Part shown: in pieces, positions 52,365 to 61,426 of the stretch
Layout: the number at the start of each line of letters is the position of its first letter
Position numbering within the stretch: position 1 is the first letter of the stretch
Assembly: GCF_010977575.1 (NCBI RefSeq)
Contig: NZ_CP048812.1
Coordinates: 2,294,001-2,358,000, forward strand
Direction: 5' to 3'
Length of the DNA stretch: 64,000 nt
Origin: Halomonas socia
GTDB taxonomy: Bacteria > Pseudomonadota > Gammaproteobacteria > Pseudomonadales > Halomonadaceae
Position numbers and translations under genes: made by a program
The notes under the pieces: model-generated
Database searches by the model: none
Seen by the model: only the letters and a program-made list of their open reading frames with translations
Told to the model about the DNA's origin: nothing

Positions 52365-52400
52365 GGTAGAACTCCGTGTCATCGCTTATGCTGATGACAC

Positions 52401-52421
52401 ACCCTGTAGTCGCTACAGGGT
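52401..52421. promoter_or_regulatory. MerR/CadR-type operator-promoter between the metal ATPase and regulator
   Basis: The sequence ACCCTGTAG, a 3-base centre and its exact complement CTACAGGGT form a perfect 21-base palindrome. It closely follows the known CadR/PbrR/ZntR operator pattern. On the ATPase strand it overlaps a TTGACC -35, with a poor TGTCAT -10 at a 19-base spacing, the over-long spacing typical of MerR activation by DNA twisting. Matching was done by eye. Confidence 0.85.
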
Positions 52422-52445
52422 CAAGCGGCATCGAGGAGAACTGGC

Positions 52446-52901
52446 ATGAAGATCGGCGAATTGGCCGCCCGTACCGGCTGCCTGGTGGAAACCATTCGCT
52501 ACTACGAGCGCGAGGGGCTGTTGCCCGAGCCCGCTCGCAGCAGTGGAAACTATCGGCTCTACGCCGAGCCTCACGTCGAGCGTTTGAGCTTCATCCGCCA
52601 CTGCCGGGCGCTGGACATGACGCTCGACGAGATCCGCACCCTGCTCGATTATCACGACCAGCCGCGCCAGCCGTGCAGTGCCGTCAACGGCCTGATCGAC
52701 GATCATCTGGCCCATGTCGACGCCCGCATCGAGCAGCTCATGGCGCTACGCGAGGCGCTGGCCACCCTGCGCTCGCGCTGCAGCGGCGAGGCCGAGGCCA
52801 GTCACTGCGGCATTCTTCAGGAGCTGGCCCAACCCGTCTCTGAGCACACCGCGAAGCCGCGGGAGTCGAGCCATGTCGCGGGGTCACATGGCGGCCACTA
52901 G
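52446..52901 (+). CDS. cadR: MerR-family Cd(II)/Pb(II)-responsive regulator, CadR type
   Basis: This 151-residue regulator has the MerR winged helix (KIGELAARTGCLVETIRYYEREGLLPEPARSSGNYRLY) at about 2-40, the LSFIRHCRALDMTLDEIRTLL segment at about 50-72 and the dimer helix. Metal-binding Cys are visible in QPCSAVNGL (about Cys79) and RCSGEAEASHCG (about Cys112 and Cys119), the CadR/PbrR pattern. A His/Ser-rich tail ends in SHGGH. It is divergent from the metal ATPase gene with a perfect CadR-type operator between them. Confidence 0.92.
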   Translation: MKIGELAARTGCLVETIRYYEREGLLPEPARSSGNYRLYAEPHVERLSFIRHCRALDMTLDEIRTLLDYHDQPRQPCSAVNGLIDDHLAHVDARIEQLMALREALATLRSRCSGEAEASHCGILQELAQPVSEHTAKPRESSHVAGSHGGH

Positions 52902-52997
52902 CGTTGCCATCAGCTGTTGCGATACACCCGGCGTCACCGCCCACCGTCAGGCGGCCCTTGTGAGGCAATTGCAGGGGGTTAGCGGCGCTTTCGCGGC

Positions 52998-53765
52998 TTA
53001 TTCTCTGAAGTAGCGGTCGTGGATCTCGTCGTAGACGCCGCTCTCCTGAAGCTCGGCCAAGGCCTCGTTGAAACGCTCGGCGAGTGCCTCGTCGCGGGGC
53101 CGGAAGGCGATGGCGATACCGTCGCCGAAATACTCGTAGGGCTCGCGAATCATCTCGCCGACCACGCGGTAGTCGCCGCGCTCGCTGTCGAGCAGGGTGG
53201 TCTTGCCCACCGGGTAGTTGACGAACACCAGGTCGAGACGCCCCGACTCCATGTCGAGCAGCATGTCGTCGGCGGTGGCATAGCGGCGCACATTGGCCAC
53301 GTCGCCGTAGAAGTCGGTGGCGTAGCTGTCCTGCAGGGTGCCGCGCTGCACGCCCAGGGTCAGGCCGTCGAGGGTCTGCTCGTCGGGTGTCTCGATCTCG
53401 CTCTCCGCCGGGGCGAACCAGGCCGAGGGAACGGTCAGGTAGGCATCCGAGAACAGCACCTGGGCGCGGCGCTCCTCGTTGATGGTCATCGACGACATGA
53501 TGGCGTCGTAGTTGCGCGCCATCAGGCCGGGAATGATGCCGTCCCACTGCTGCTCGATCCACTCGCAGGTGATACCCATCTGCTCGCACAGGGCGTTACC
53601 GAGGTCGATATCGAAGCCGGTCAGCTCGCCGTCGGCGGTGCGGTACTCCATCGGCTCGTAGGGCACGTCGACGCCGAAGCGCACATGCTCGTAGCTGTCG
53701 CGCGCTTGAGCACTGCCGGCCACCAGGGCGGCGCCGAGCAGGGCAATGCCGAGATAACGTTGCAT
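52998..53765 (-). CDS. Amino-acid ABC transporter substrate-binding protein (second tandem copy)
   Basis: This 255-residue protein has a signal peptide (LGIALLGAALVAGSAQA) and a type II solute-binding fold of the lysine/arginine/ornithine group: RFGVDVPYEPMEYRTADGELTGFDIDLGNALCEQMG and GVQRGTLQDSYATDF. It is a close paralogue of the gene at 53882-54652 in the same orientation, and a terminator hairpin lies between them. It may give the transporter a second ligand range. GTTCTTATGC context precedes the ATG; the ribosome site is AAGGACGT. Confidence 0.92.
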   Translation of the reverse strand: MQRYLGIALLGAALVAGSAQARDSYEHVRFGVDVPYEPMEYRTADGELTGFDIDLGNALCEQMGITCEWIEQQWDGIIPGLMARNYDAIMSSMTINEERRAQVLFSDAYLTVPSAWFAPAESEIETPDEQTLDGLTLGVQRGTLQDSYATDFYGDVANVRRYATADDMLLDMESGRLDLVFVNYPVGKTTLLDSERGDYRVVGEMIREPYEYFGDGIAIAFRPRDEALAERFNEALAELQESGVYDEIHDRYFRE

Positions 53766-53848
53766 AAGAACGTCCTTGTTATTGTGAGGTGTAGGTAAAG
53801 GGCGTGTCTCGCGTAAGGCGAGGCACCGGAGAACCTGAAGAAGGAAAA

Positions 53849-53871
53849 CGCTCCCGGCGTGGCCGGGAGCG
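53849..53871 (-). terminator. Rho-independent terminator between the tandem binding proteins
   Basis: A 10-base perfect inverted repeat (CGCTCCCGGC and its complement, 3-base loop) is followed on the minus strand by GTTTTCC. It lies 11 bases beyond the stop at 53882 and so ends, at least partly, the transporter transcript before the second binding-protein gene. Confidence 0.78.
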
Positions 53872-53881
53872 CAGGTCGAGA

Positions 53882-54652
53882 TTACTCGTCGTCGCCGAAG
53901 TAGCGCTCGTAGATCTCGTCGTAGGTGCCGTCGTCCTGAAGGGTGGCCAGGGCGTCGTTGAAGCGCTCGGCGAGTGCCTCGTCACGCTGGCGGAAGGCGA
54001 TGCCGAAGCCGTCGCCGAAGTACTCCTTGGGTTCGGTGATCATCTCGCCGACCACCTTGTAGTCGCGGTTCTCGCTGTCGAGCAGCGTCGACTTGCCCAC
54101 CGGGTAGTCGAGGAACACGATATCGAGTCGGCCGGCCTGCATGTCCAGTACCATGTCGTCGGCGGTGGAGTAGCGGCTGACGCTGGCTACATCGCCGAAC
54201 ATGTCGGTGGCGTAGTTGTCCTGCAGGGTGCCGCGCTGCACGCCGATGGTCTTGCCGTCGAGGCTCTCCTCGGTGGCGTCGTCGAGCTCGCTGTCGGTGG
54301 GGGCGAACCAGGCCGAGGGTGGAGTGAAGTAGGGGTCGGAGAACAGCACCGTCTGGCGGCGCTCGTCGTTGATGGTCATCGACGACATGATGGCGTCATA
54401 GTTGCGCGACATCAGACCGGGGATGATGCCGTCCCACTCCTGCACGATCCACTCGCAGGTGATGCCGATCTCCTCGCACAGGGCGTTGCCCAGATCGATG
54501 TCGAAACCGGTCAGCTCGCCGTCCGGGGTGCGGTACTCCATCGGCTCGTAGGGCACGTCGACACCGAAGCGCACGTGATCGTAGTCGCGGGCCTGGGCGG
54601 TGCCGGCCACCAGTGCGGCGCCGAGAATCGAGACGGTCAGCAGTTTTTTCAT
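53882..54652 (-). CDS. Amino-acid ABC transporter substrate-binding protein (arginine/ornithine/lysine type)
   Basis: This 256-residue protein has a signal peptide (KKLLTVSILGAALVAGTAQA). It carries the binding-fold stretches FGVDVPYEPMEYRTPDGELTGFDIDLGNALCEEIG and RNYDAIMSSMTINDERRQ, which match the ArtJ/HisJ/AotJ family. The start MKKLLTV has AGGGA upstream; the longer open frame is not coding. It is first downstream of the two permease genes and ATPase of an Aot-like operon. AstE beside the operon favours arginine or ornithine as ligand. Confidence 0.92.
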   Translation of the reverse strand: MKKLLTVSILGAALVAGTAQARDYDHVRFGVDVPYEPMEYRTPDGELTGFDIDLGNALCEEIGITCEWIVQEWDGIIPGLMSRNYDAIMSSMTINDERRQTVLFSDPYFTPPSAWFAPTDSELDDATEESLDGKTIGVQRGTLQDNYATDMFGDVASVSRYSTADDMVLDMQAGRLDIVFLDYPVGKSTLLDSENRDYKVVGEMITEPKEYFGDGFGIAFRQRDEALAERFNDALATLQDDGTYDEIYERYFGDDE

Positions 54653-54796
54653 GATGCATTTCCCTGTTGTTGTCGGAGTCACTCGGAAGTGAGAACTTGG
54701 CCACATTAGCGCAGCTCGCGGTTGGCCGGAAGAGGGAAATTGGCCTTGTCGGGCCAAATTCCCAACGCTCGTTTGACGGCCGGCGTCGGCGCGTCG

Positions 54797-55519
54797 TCAT
54801 GCCGGCTTGAGATGCGCCAGCAGCCGCTTCTCGAGGAAACGGAAGAAGTACAGGATAGCGAAGGTCAGGCACAGGTAGATCGCCGCCACGAACAGGAAGG
54901 CCTCGAAGGGTGCGTAGAAGCGCGCGTAGACGAAGCGCGCCGCCCCGGTCAGGTCCATCAGCGTCACCACGCTGGCGATGGCGCTGGCATGCAGCATGAA
55001 GATCACCTCGTTACCGTAGGCCGGCAGCGCGCGGCGAAAGGCGCTGGGCAGCACGATGCGCCGCATCGTCAGGGCATTGGACATGCCGTAGGCGCGCGCC
55101 GCCTCGATCTCGCCGCGGGAGGTGGCCTTGATCGCGCCGCGAAAGATCTCGGTGGTGTAGGCCGCGGTGTTGAGGGTGAAGGCGATCAGCGCCGGGTAGA
55201 AGGCCTCGCGCAGCAGCGGCCAGAAAATCGACTCCTGGATGCCGTCCACGAACACCACCCCGTAGTAGATGATGTAGAGCTGGATCAGCAGCGGCGTGCC
55301 ACGGAACACATAGGTGTAGACGTAGATCGGCAGGCTGATCCAGCGGTGCCGCGAGCTGCGGCCGATGGCCAGCGGTATCGCCAGCACCAGCCCGGCGAGC
55401 AGCGACAGGAACACCAACTGGCTGGTGGTCACCAGGCCGTCCCAGTAGTAGCCCAGGGTCTGGGGAGTGAAGATCAGGTTGCCGTCGAGCAGGTCGGTTA
55501 ACCAGGTCGTGAGTTCCAT
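54797..55519 (-). CDS. Amino-acid ABC transporter permease (HisM/ArtM/AotM type)
   Basis: This 240-residue permease of the polar amino-acid family has about five membrane helices and the EAA-type loop AIKATSRGEIEAARAYGMSNALTMRRIVLPSAFRRALPAYGNE. YVFRGTPLLIQLYIIYYGVVF is a typical early motif of HisM-type subunits. It is encoded two bases downstream of the partner permease and forms with it the membrane channel of the arginine-type importer. Confidence 0.92.
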   Translation of the reverse strand: MELTTWLTDLLDGNLIFTPQTLGYYWDGLVTTSQLVFLSLLAGLVLAIPLAIGRSSRHRWISLPIYVYTYVFRGTPLLIQLYIIYYGVVFVDGIQESIFWPLLREAFYPALIAFTLNTAAYTTEIFRGAIKATSRGEIEAARAYGMSNALTMRRIVLPSAFRRALPAYGNEVIFMLHASAIASVVTLMDLTGAARFVYARFYAPFEAFLFVAAIYLCLTFAILYFFRFLEKRLLAHLKPA

Positions 55520-55521
55520 GT

Positions 55522-56223
55522 TCAGTGCCCTCCGAAGCCGACGTTATAGCGCTTCTGCAGGCGCGCGAAGATCAACTCCGAGACGCTGGCGATAGCCAGG
55601 TAGATCAGCGCCACGGGAATCAGGAACACGAACGGCTCGTGGGTGGCGCGGGATGCCTCGGCCGCTACCCGCACCATGTCCGACAGGCCGATCACCGAGA
55701 CCAGCGCGGTGGTCTTGAGCAGTACCATCCAGTTGTTGGAAAGGCCGGGCAGGGCGTGGCGCATCATCAGCGGGAAGCGGATGCGGCGGAACACCAGCCA
55801 GTCGCTCATGCCGTAGGCGCGGCCGGCCTCGATCTGGCCCTCGTCGACGGCCAGAAAGGCGCCGCGGAAGGTCTCGCCCATATAGGCGCCGAAGATGAAA
55901 CCGATGGTGATCACCCCGGCGGCAAAGGCGTTGAGGTTGATGTACCAGTCCACTCCGAAGCGGTCGTAGAGGGCGTCGGTAGCTACATTGAGTGCCATCT
56001 GGCCGCCGAAGAACAGCAGCATCATCAGCACCAGGTCGGGCACGCCCCGGATCACGGTGGTGTAGAGGGTGGCGAACTTGTGCAGCAGCCAGTTGCGCGA
56101 CATCTTGGCACTGGCAGTCAGCAGTCCCAGCACGATGGCCAGGAGCAGCGACAGCAGCGCCAGCGAAAGGGTGACCCCGGCGCCTTCGATCAGTCGCGGG
56201 CCGTAGCCTTGCAGGTCAAGCAT
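55522..56223 (-). CDS. Amino-acid ABC transporter permease (HisQ/ArtQ/AotQ type)
   Basis: This 233-residue polar-amino-acid permease has the EAA loop RGAFLAVDEGQIEAGRAYGMSDWLVFRRIRFPLMMRHALPGLSNN and TVIRGVPDLVLMMLLFFGGQ. The ATG follows the ATPase stop by 15 bases. Gene order ATPase-HisQ-HisM-binding protein is that of arginine/ornithine (aot/art) operons. Confidence 0.92.
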   Translation of the reverse strand: MLDLQGYGPRLIEGAGVTLSLALLSLLLAIVLGLLTASAKMSRNWLLHKFATLYTTVIRGVPDLVLMMLLFFGGQMALNVATDALYDRFGVDWYINLNAFAAGVITIGFIFGAYMGETFRGAFLAVDEGQIEAGRAYGMSDWLVFRRIRFPLMMRHALPGLSNNWMVLLKTTALVSVIGLSDMVRVAAEASRATHEPFVFLIPVALIYLAIASVSELIFARLQKRYNVGFGGH

Positions 56224-56238
56224 GGGAGTCTCCCGCGG

Positions 56239-57009
56239 TCAGTACTTGGGCGCCAGGAACTGCTGGAGGCGCGGCGAACTTGGGTTGGCCAGGATCTCCC
56301 GAGGCGGGCCGGCCTCCTCGATCAGGCCTTGATGCAGGTAGATCACCTGGCTGGAGACATCCCGGGCGAAGCCCATTTCGTGGGTCACCACCACCATGGT
56401 GCGGCCTTCATCGGCCAGGTCGCGCATCACCTTGAGCACGTCGCCGACCAGTTCCGGGTCCAGCGCCGAGGTGGGCTCATCGAACAGCATCACTTCCGGG
56501 TCCATGGCCAGCGCCCGGGCGATCGCGCCGCGCTGCTGCTGGCCGCCCGACATCTGCGCCGGGTAGGCGTTGGCGCGCGCCGTCAGGCCGACCCGTTCGA
56601 GCAGCGCATGGGCCTGCTCGAGGGCCTCCTTCTTGGGCTTGCCGAGCACGTGAATCGGCGCCTCGATGATGTTCTCGAGCAGCGTCATGTGCGCCCACAG
56701 GTTGAAGCTTTGGAAGACCATCGACAGCTTGGCACGCATGCGTACTACTTGCTTCCAGTCGGCCGGCTCGCGGCCGCGCTGGGTCTGCTTGAAGCGGATC
56801 TCATCGCCATGCATCAGCAAGTCGCCCTCGTCGGGCTGCTCGAGCAGGTTCATGCAGCGCAGGAAGGTACTCTTGCCGGAGCCGGAGGCGCCGATCAGCG
56901 TGATGACATCACCCTTGTGGGCTTGCAGCGAGAGGCCTTTGAGTACCTCGGTGTCGCCGAAGCGCTTCTTGATATTGCGCGCTTCGAGGGGCATTGGCGT
57001 TGCGGCCAT
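56239..57009 (-). CDS. Amino-acid ABC transporter ATP-binding protein (HisP/ArtP/AotP type)
   Basis: This 256-residue ATPase has Walker [21 protein letters not shown], signature [15 protein letters not shown], Walker [21 protein letters not shown] and switch His in [12 protein letters not shown]. The insertion [21 protein letters not shown] is the usual HisP-like arm. The ATG at 57009 has GGAG 9 bases upstream; the open frame continuing far upstream is not coding. It is the first gene of the transporter operon. Confidence 0.93.
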   Translation of the reverse strand: MAATPMPLEARNIKKRFGDTEVLKGLSLQAHKGDVITLIGASGSGKSTFLRCMNLLEQPDEGDLLMHGDEIRFKQTQRGREPADWKQVVRMRAKLSMVFQSFNLWAHMTLLENIIEAPIHVLGKPKKEALEQAHALLERVGLTARANAYPAQMSGGQQQRGAIARALAMDPEVMLFDEPTSALDPELVGDVLKVMRDLADEGRTMVVVTHEMGFARDVSSQVIYLHQGLIEEAGPPREILANPSSPRLQQFLAPKY

Positions 57010-57244
57010 TATAGTAAGCTCCAGTACATGGGGTGCCGCTGGGGAGGCGGCCCCTGAGTCAGCGTGGCTGGCGCGAAAAAGGGGCGATTCTAACAGGCCA
57101 GCTAAGCCTGGACAGGACTGATCGCGGGGAAGGTTGTTCGACTTTGGTCTAGGTTGAGAGGATGCGGAATCATCGTAAATCTCCAAGCTGTTGTTGTAAT
57201 GTGGAAAATCGTCTTGCCAAAGGGTGAATTGTTGCGTGAATCCG

Positions 57245-58243
57245 CTAGCGGCGGGTCTCTCCTGACGGTATCTCGCGGGCTCTGACCAGCAGTGCCGCGC
57301 GGGCGCCGAGCTCGACCTCGGCGTTGGGGAACACCACCGCCAGCGGTTGCTCGCCGACCACGCAGTCGCCGGCCACGGCGTCACGGGCCAGGCAGCTGCC
57401 GGGGGAATTCGGTGAAGTTGGCCACGTCGTCGGCGAAGCATAAACGGAAATCTTCAGCGTGGCGCATCAGCTCCTGCTCGACGCGGAAGAAGGCCATGCG
57501 GCCGGGGTCGCCGCGCGGCGGCTCGCGACCCTCCAGCAGCGCTTCGAGCAGGAGGCGAAGAGGCCCCAGGGCAGCCATGTCATTGTGCCCGAAGGGGGCG
57601 ACCCGGCCCAGCTCCAGGGTAAGCGCCTGGGCACCGTGGTAGTGCTTCGAGTAGTGCGAGAAGGTCCAGCTATGCTGGTGCTGGTGCAGCACCGCCTGCA
57701 TGTCGGCGGCGGCCAGCCACTGCCACTGCAAGGGGGGGTAGGCGAATCGGCAAATGGTTCGACGACGAAGCGCGGATAGCGGCTGTCGCGGATCGCGGTG
57801 TGCATATCGTAATGCAGCCGTGGCAGGTCGGCGTGGCGCTGGTAAAAGTCATCGACGCTGGCCATCAGGACGCGGGCCCGCTCGGGCTCGTCACCCTCGA
57901 GGGCCAAGTCGCGGCGAAACAGCCGGTTGAGGTTGGTGGCGATGAAGCGCTGCGACTGGCGGATCGCGGGGATATTGCCCAGCAGTACCAGGAGTGGCGC
58001 GCCGAGCCGTAGCTGACCGGCCTCGAGGCGCGCCAGTAATTCACCGATCAGCTCGATGGGGGCGGTCTCGTTACCGTGGATGCCGGCGGAGATCACGCAT
58101 GCAGGGGCGCCGCTGACCGGTGCCTTGGGCGTCAGCTCGAGGATGCCGGGGCCATGGCAACCAAAGCTACCGGACGCGAGGCGCCCTTGGCGGGTGGCGC
58201 CTGCGTTGCCGTCCAGGGTCAGGTCGAGCCAGTCGCTCAGCAT
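57245..58243 (-). CDS. astE: Succinylglutamate desuccinylase, interrupted by two compensating frameshifts
   Basis: AstE hydrolyses N-succinylglutamate to succinate and glutamate, the last step of the arginine succinyltransferase pathway. The first part (from [10 protein letters not shown]) shows the zinc-site [19 protein letters not shown] and [20 protein letters not shown], then [14 protein letters not shown]. At the C7 run (bases 57732-57738) the frame is lost by one missing C; the middle ([15 protein letters not shown], then [13 protein letters not shown]) is in another frame. At the C5 run (57401-57405) one extra C returns the first frame for the end [14 protein letters not shown] to ETRR and a TAG at 57245. 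Restored length is about 332, normal for AstE. Homopolymer sites suggest sequencing error. Confidence 0.85.
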
Positions 58244-58579
58244 GCCGTGATCTCGTGTCGGGTGGCCAGAGTGTGCCCCACCATCCGAGTCGCCGCCCGC
58301 GGCGGCAAGTGTTCACGTCGAGCTGGTGAAAAAGCCGGGTGCCAGAATGAAAACCTAGCGTAGGTGGGGTGAGTCTTGCAGCGCTGTGAGCACCGCTGGG
58401 TTCCTTCCTGAGTGCTTCTCGTCGTGTCGCCTTTCCAGGACAGCGGTCGTCAGGCGGGGTTCCCGGAGTGGGACGTGTCGATAAAATCGCACCGAGCTGT
58501 CGAAATCATTCGCTTTTTCTCATTCACGGCTGCGCTATCGTAGCGTCATACATCAACCCACGATGCGAGGTTTACTGCG
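58244..58579. other. Intergenic region between divergent astE and wrbA
   Basis: These 336 bases hold no convincing gene on either strand. Short open frames here have no ribosome site or family pattern. Promoters for the two divergent genes must lie in it; I cannot assign boxes with confidence. An AT-richer stretch at about 58490-58560 before wrbA is a plausible promoter region. Confidence 0.5.
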
Positions 58580-59179
58580 ATGACCAAGGTACTGGTACTC
58601 TATTACTCCATGTATGGCCACATCGATACCATGGCCAAGGCCGTGGCCGAAGGCGCCGCCAAGGTGGCGGGTGTCGAGGTGACCGTCAAGCGCGTGCCGG
58701 AAACCATGAGTGCCGAGGCGCTGGCCAACGCCGGTGGCAAGCAGGATCACGATACCCCGGAAGCCACGCCCGCCGAGCTTGTCGACTACGATGCCGTGAT
58801 CTTCGGCACCCCGACCCGCTTCGGCAACATGGCCGGCCAACTGCGCACCTTCCTCGACCAGACCGGCGGCCTGTGGGCCAAGGGCGCGCTGCGCGGCAAG
58901 GTGGCCAGCGTGTTCACCTCTACCGGTACCGGCGGCGGCGACGAGATGACCATCACCTCGACCTGGACCACCCTGGCCCACCACGGCATGGTGATCGTGC
59001 CGATCGGCTACGGTATCGAAGAGCAGTTCGATATTTCCAAGGTCAGTGGCGGTACGCCCTACGGTGCCGCCACGCTGGCCGGCGGCGATGGCTCGCGGCA
59101 GCCCGATGAGCGCGAGCTGAAGCTCGCCCGCTTCCAGGGCGAGCACGTGGCCGGCATCGCCGCCAAGCTCAAGGGCTGA
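58580..59179 (+). CDS. wrbA: NAD(P)H:quinone oxidoreductase WrbA
   Basis: This 199-residue flavodoxin-like FMN enzyme reduces quinones by two electrons. The FMN-binding motif is in [23 protein letters not shown], with [24 protein letters not shown] and [35 protein letters not shown] typical of WrbA. It is a single gene with a strong hairpin terminator after it. Confidence 0.96.
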   Translation: MTKVLVLYYSMYGHIDTMAKAVAEGAAKVAGVEVTVKRVPETMSAEALANAGGKQDHDTPEATPAELVDYDAVIFGTPTRFGNMAGQLRTFLDQTGGLWAKGALRGKVASVFTSTGTGGGDEMTITSTWTTLAHHGMVIVPIGYGIEEQFDISKVSGGTPYGAATLAGGDGSRQPDERELKLARFQGEHVAGIAAKLKG

Positions 59180-59224
59180 TCCAGGCCCTGAGCGGGCCAC
59201 AACGAACCTGAAAGACGCAGACGA

Positions 59225-59258
59225 ACAGCCCCCACCGGCTCACGCCGGTGGGGGCTGT
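59225..59258. terminator. Strong terminator hairpin between wrbA and the convergent dehydrogenase
   Basis: A 15-base perfect inverted repeat (ACAGCCCCCACCGGC and its complement) encloses a 4-base loop. It lies midway between two convergent stops (59179 and 59290), so it can end both transcripts. Confidence 0.8.
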
Positions 59259-59289
59259 CAGGTTCTGAGCCCGGCGTTGGCGTGCTGCC

Positions 59290-60363
59290 TTAGCCGGCGA
59301 TCTTCTCGGCGATGGCGCGACCCAGGCTCTCGGTGGTGCCCTGGCCGCCGACGTCCGGCGTCAGCACGCTCTGGTCAGCGCTGGCAAGCACGTCTTCGAT
59401 GGCCTTGAGCATGGCGTCGCCGGCCTCTTGGTAGCCGAGGTGCTCGAGCATCATGGCACCCGACCAGATCTGGCCGATGGGGTTGGCGATGCCGCGCCCG
59501 GCGATATCCGGGGCGCTGCCGTGGACCGGCTCGAACAGGCTGGGGAACTTGCCTTCCGGGTTGATGTTGGCCGAGGGCGCAATGCCGATGGTGCCGGTGC
59601 AGGCGGGGCCGAGGTCGGAGAGGATGTCACCGAACAGGTTGCTGCCCACTACCACGTCGAACCAGTCCGGGTGGAGCACGAAGTTGGCGGTGAGGATGTC
59701 GATGTGGAACTTGTCCACGTCGATCTCCGGATAGCCCTTGGCCATGGCCTCCACGCGCTCGTCCCAGTAGGGCATGGTGATCGAGATGCCGTTGGACTTG
59801 GTGGCCGAGGTGAGCTTCTTTCTAGGCCGGGTGGCCGCCAGGTCGAAGGCGTACTTGAGCACCCGGTCGATGCCGGTGCGGGTCATTACGGTGTCCTGGA
59901 TCACTACTTCGCGGTCGGTGCCTTCGAACATCTTGCCGCCGACGCTGGAGTACTCGCCCTCGGTGTTCTCGCGCACCACGTAGAAGTCGATGTCGCCGGG
60001 CTTGCGGCCGGCCAGCGGGCTCTTGATGCCGGGCATCAGCTTGCACGGGCGCAGGTTGATGTACTGGTCGAACTGGCGGCGGAACTGCAGCAGCGAGCCC
60101 CACAGCGAGATATGGTCGGGCACCTTCTCCGGCCAGCCCACCGCGCCGTAGAACAGTGCATCGAAGTCCTTGAGCTGCTCGAACCAGTCGTCGGGCAACA
60201 TCTTGCCGTGCTCGAGATAGTAGTCGCAGCTGCCGAACTCGAAGGTCTGGCAGTCGAGGTCGATATTGAAGCGCTTGGCGGCGGCTTCGAGGGCGCGCAA
60301 GCCTTCGGGAATCACTTCTGTGCCGATGCCGTCGCCGGCGATCACGGCGATACGATGGGCCAT
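59290..60363 (-). CDS. dmlA: D-malate / tartrate dehydrogenase (isocitrate-isopropylmalate dehydrogenase family)
   Basis: This 357-residue enzyme of the decarboxylating dehydrogenase family begins RIAVIAGDGIGTEVIPEGLR. It has the TtuC/DmlA-type block VGWPEKVPDHISLWGSLLQFRRQFDQYINLRPCKLMPG, the catalytic Tyr stretch FYVVRENTEGEYSSVGG, Lys in SATKSNGI and metal Asp in GSNLFGDILSDLG. Members oxidise D-malate, tartrate or related acids with NAD and metal. A LysR gene lies divergent 118 bases away, as for E. coli dmlA/dmlR. Which substrate is preferred cannot be told. Confidence 0.92.
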   Translation of the reverse strand: MAHRIAVIAGDGIGTEVIPEGLRALEAAAKRFNIDLDCQTFEFGSCDYYLEHGKMLPDDWFEQLKDFDALFYGAVGWPEKVPDHISLWGSLLQFRRQFDQYINLRPCKLMPGIKSPLAGRKPGDIDFYVVRENTEGEYSSVGGKMFEGTDREVVIQDTVMTRTGIDRVLKYAFDLAATRPRKKLTSATKSNGISITMPYWDERVEAMAKGYPEIDVDKFHIDILTANFVLHPDWFDVVVGSNLFGDILSDLGPACTGTIGIAPSANINPEGKFPSLFEPVHGSAPDIAGRGIANPIGQIWSGAMMLEHLGYQEAGDAMLKAIEDVLASADQSVLTPDVGGQGTTESLGRAIAEKIAG

Positions 60364-60481
60364 GACGGTCTCCTGTATCAGGCGGGTGGTGAGATAGCGT
60401 GTCTGTGCAGTCTAGTCTCTATTGCTGGTGGAGTAATCTGGCTATAGTGCAAGGTATTGTTGCGGAAAAGTGGAGAGTGGC

Positions 60482-61426
60482 GTGTCGCAAATGGACGATC
60501 TGGCGTTCTTTCAGCACCTGGCCCGGGCCGGCAGCTTGACCGCTACGGGGCGTGACCTGGGGCTGTCGCTGTCGGCGGTGAGCAAGCGACTCAAGCTGCT
60601 CGAGGCGCGACTCGGGGTGGCTCTTGCCCATCGCACCACGCGGCGCCTGACGCTGACCGCCGAAGGCGAACTCTACCTGTCTCGCGGTTCGCTGATCCTC
60701 GACGAGCTGGAGGCCCTGGAGGGTGCACTGCTCGAGGCTCGTGGCGGAAACAGCCAGGGCCAGCTCTCCGGGCGGTTGCGGATCAATGCCACCTTCGGCT
60801 TCGGGCGCCGCCATGTGGCACCGCTGCTATCGAGTTTCTGCACCAGCCACCCGCGGCTCGACGGTTGGCTGGAGCTGACCAACTTCCCGCTCAACCTCGG
60901 CGACCACGGCTTCGATGTGGGCATTCGCGTCGGTGAGCCCCCCGACTCGCGGCTGGTGGCGCGGCGCATCCTCGCCAACCGCCGCGTGCTGTGCGCCGCC
61001 CCCGGCTATGCGACCAGCATGCCAAGGCTCGACTCGCCCGCCGACCTGGTGCGCCACCCCTGCCTGGTGATCCGCGAGAACGACAGCGACTTTCCGCTAT
61101 GGCGCTTCGAACGCGGCGACGATCCCCAGGTCGTGCAGTCGGTGAAGGTCAGCGGGCGTCTGGCGAGCAATGATGGCGAGGTGATTACCCGACTGGCGCT
61201 GGACGGTCACGGGGTGATGCTGCGCTCGTGGTGGGACGTCCACGACCACTTGGCCAGCGGCGCGCTGGTGGCGCTGTTGCCGAGTTGGCGCGGAGTGCGT
61301 GCGGACTTCTATGCGGTCTTCGAGCAGCGCCGGCAGGTGCCGGCGCGCATTCGCGCCTTCATCGAACATCTCGAAGGCGAGATGGCCGGCAGGGTGCCGG
61401 CACAGGGGACAGGCCAGAGCGCCTGA
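60482..61426 (+). CDS. LysR-family regulator (DmlR-like position)
   Basis: This 314-residue regulator has the winged helix at about 4-62 (MDDLAFFQHLARAGSLTATGRDLGLSLSAVSKRLKLLEARLGVALAHR) and an effector domain with LRINATFGFGRRHVAPLLSSF and PDLVRHPCLVIREND-type (here PADLVRHPCLVIRENDSDFPLW), the DmlR subgroup of LysR proteins. GTG at 60482 with GGAG 6 bases upstream is the preferred start; ATG at 60491 and GTG at 60470 are alternatives. It is divergent from dmlA and probably controls it. Its stop is adjacent to that of the convergent binding-protein gene. Confidence 0.91.
   Translation: MSQMDDLAFFQHLARAGSLTATGRDLGLSLSAVSKRLKLLEARLGVALAHRTTRRLTLTAEGELYLSRGSLILDELEALEGALLEARGGNSQGQLSGRLRINATFGFGRRHVAPLLSSFCTSHPRLDGWLELTNFPLNLGDHGFDVGIRVGEPPDSRLVARRILANRRVLCAAPGYATSMPRLDSPADLVRHPCLVIRENDSDFPLWRFERGDDPQVVQSVKVSGRLASNDGEVITRLALDGHGVMLRSWWDVHDHLASGALVALLPSWRGVRADFYAVFEQRRQVPARIRAFIEHLEGEMAGRVPAQGTGQSA

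Noticed and set aside
50520-52394. 624-codon plus-strand frame opposite the metal ATPase
   Set aside because: Antisense shadow of a clear P-type ATPase with all motifs in place on the minus strand.
57732-57738. Programmed frameshifting as the reason for the split astE, selO and dioxygenase genes
   Set aside because: The runs are short C/G stretches without slippery-site pattern or downstream structure, both plus and minus shifts occur, and the families are not known to use recoding; indel error is simpler.
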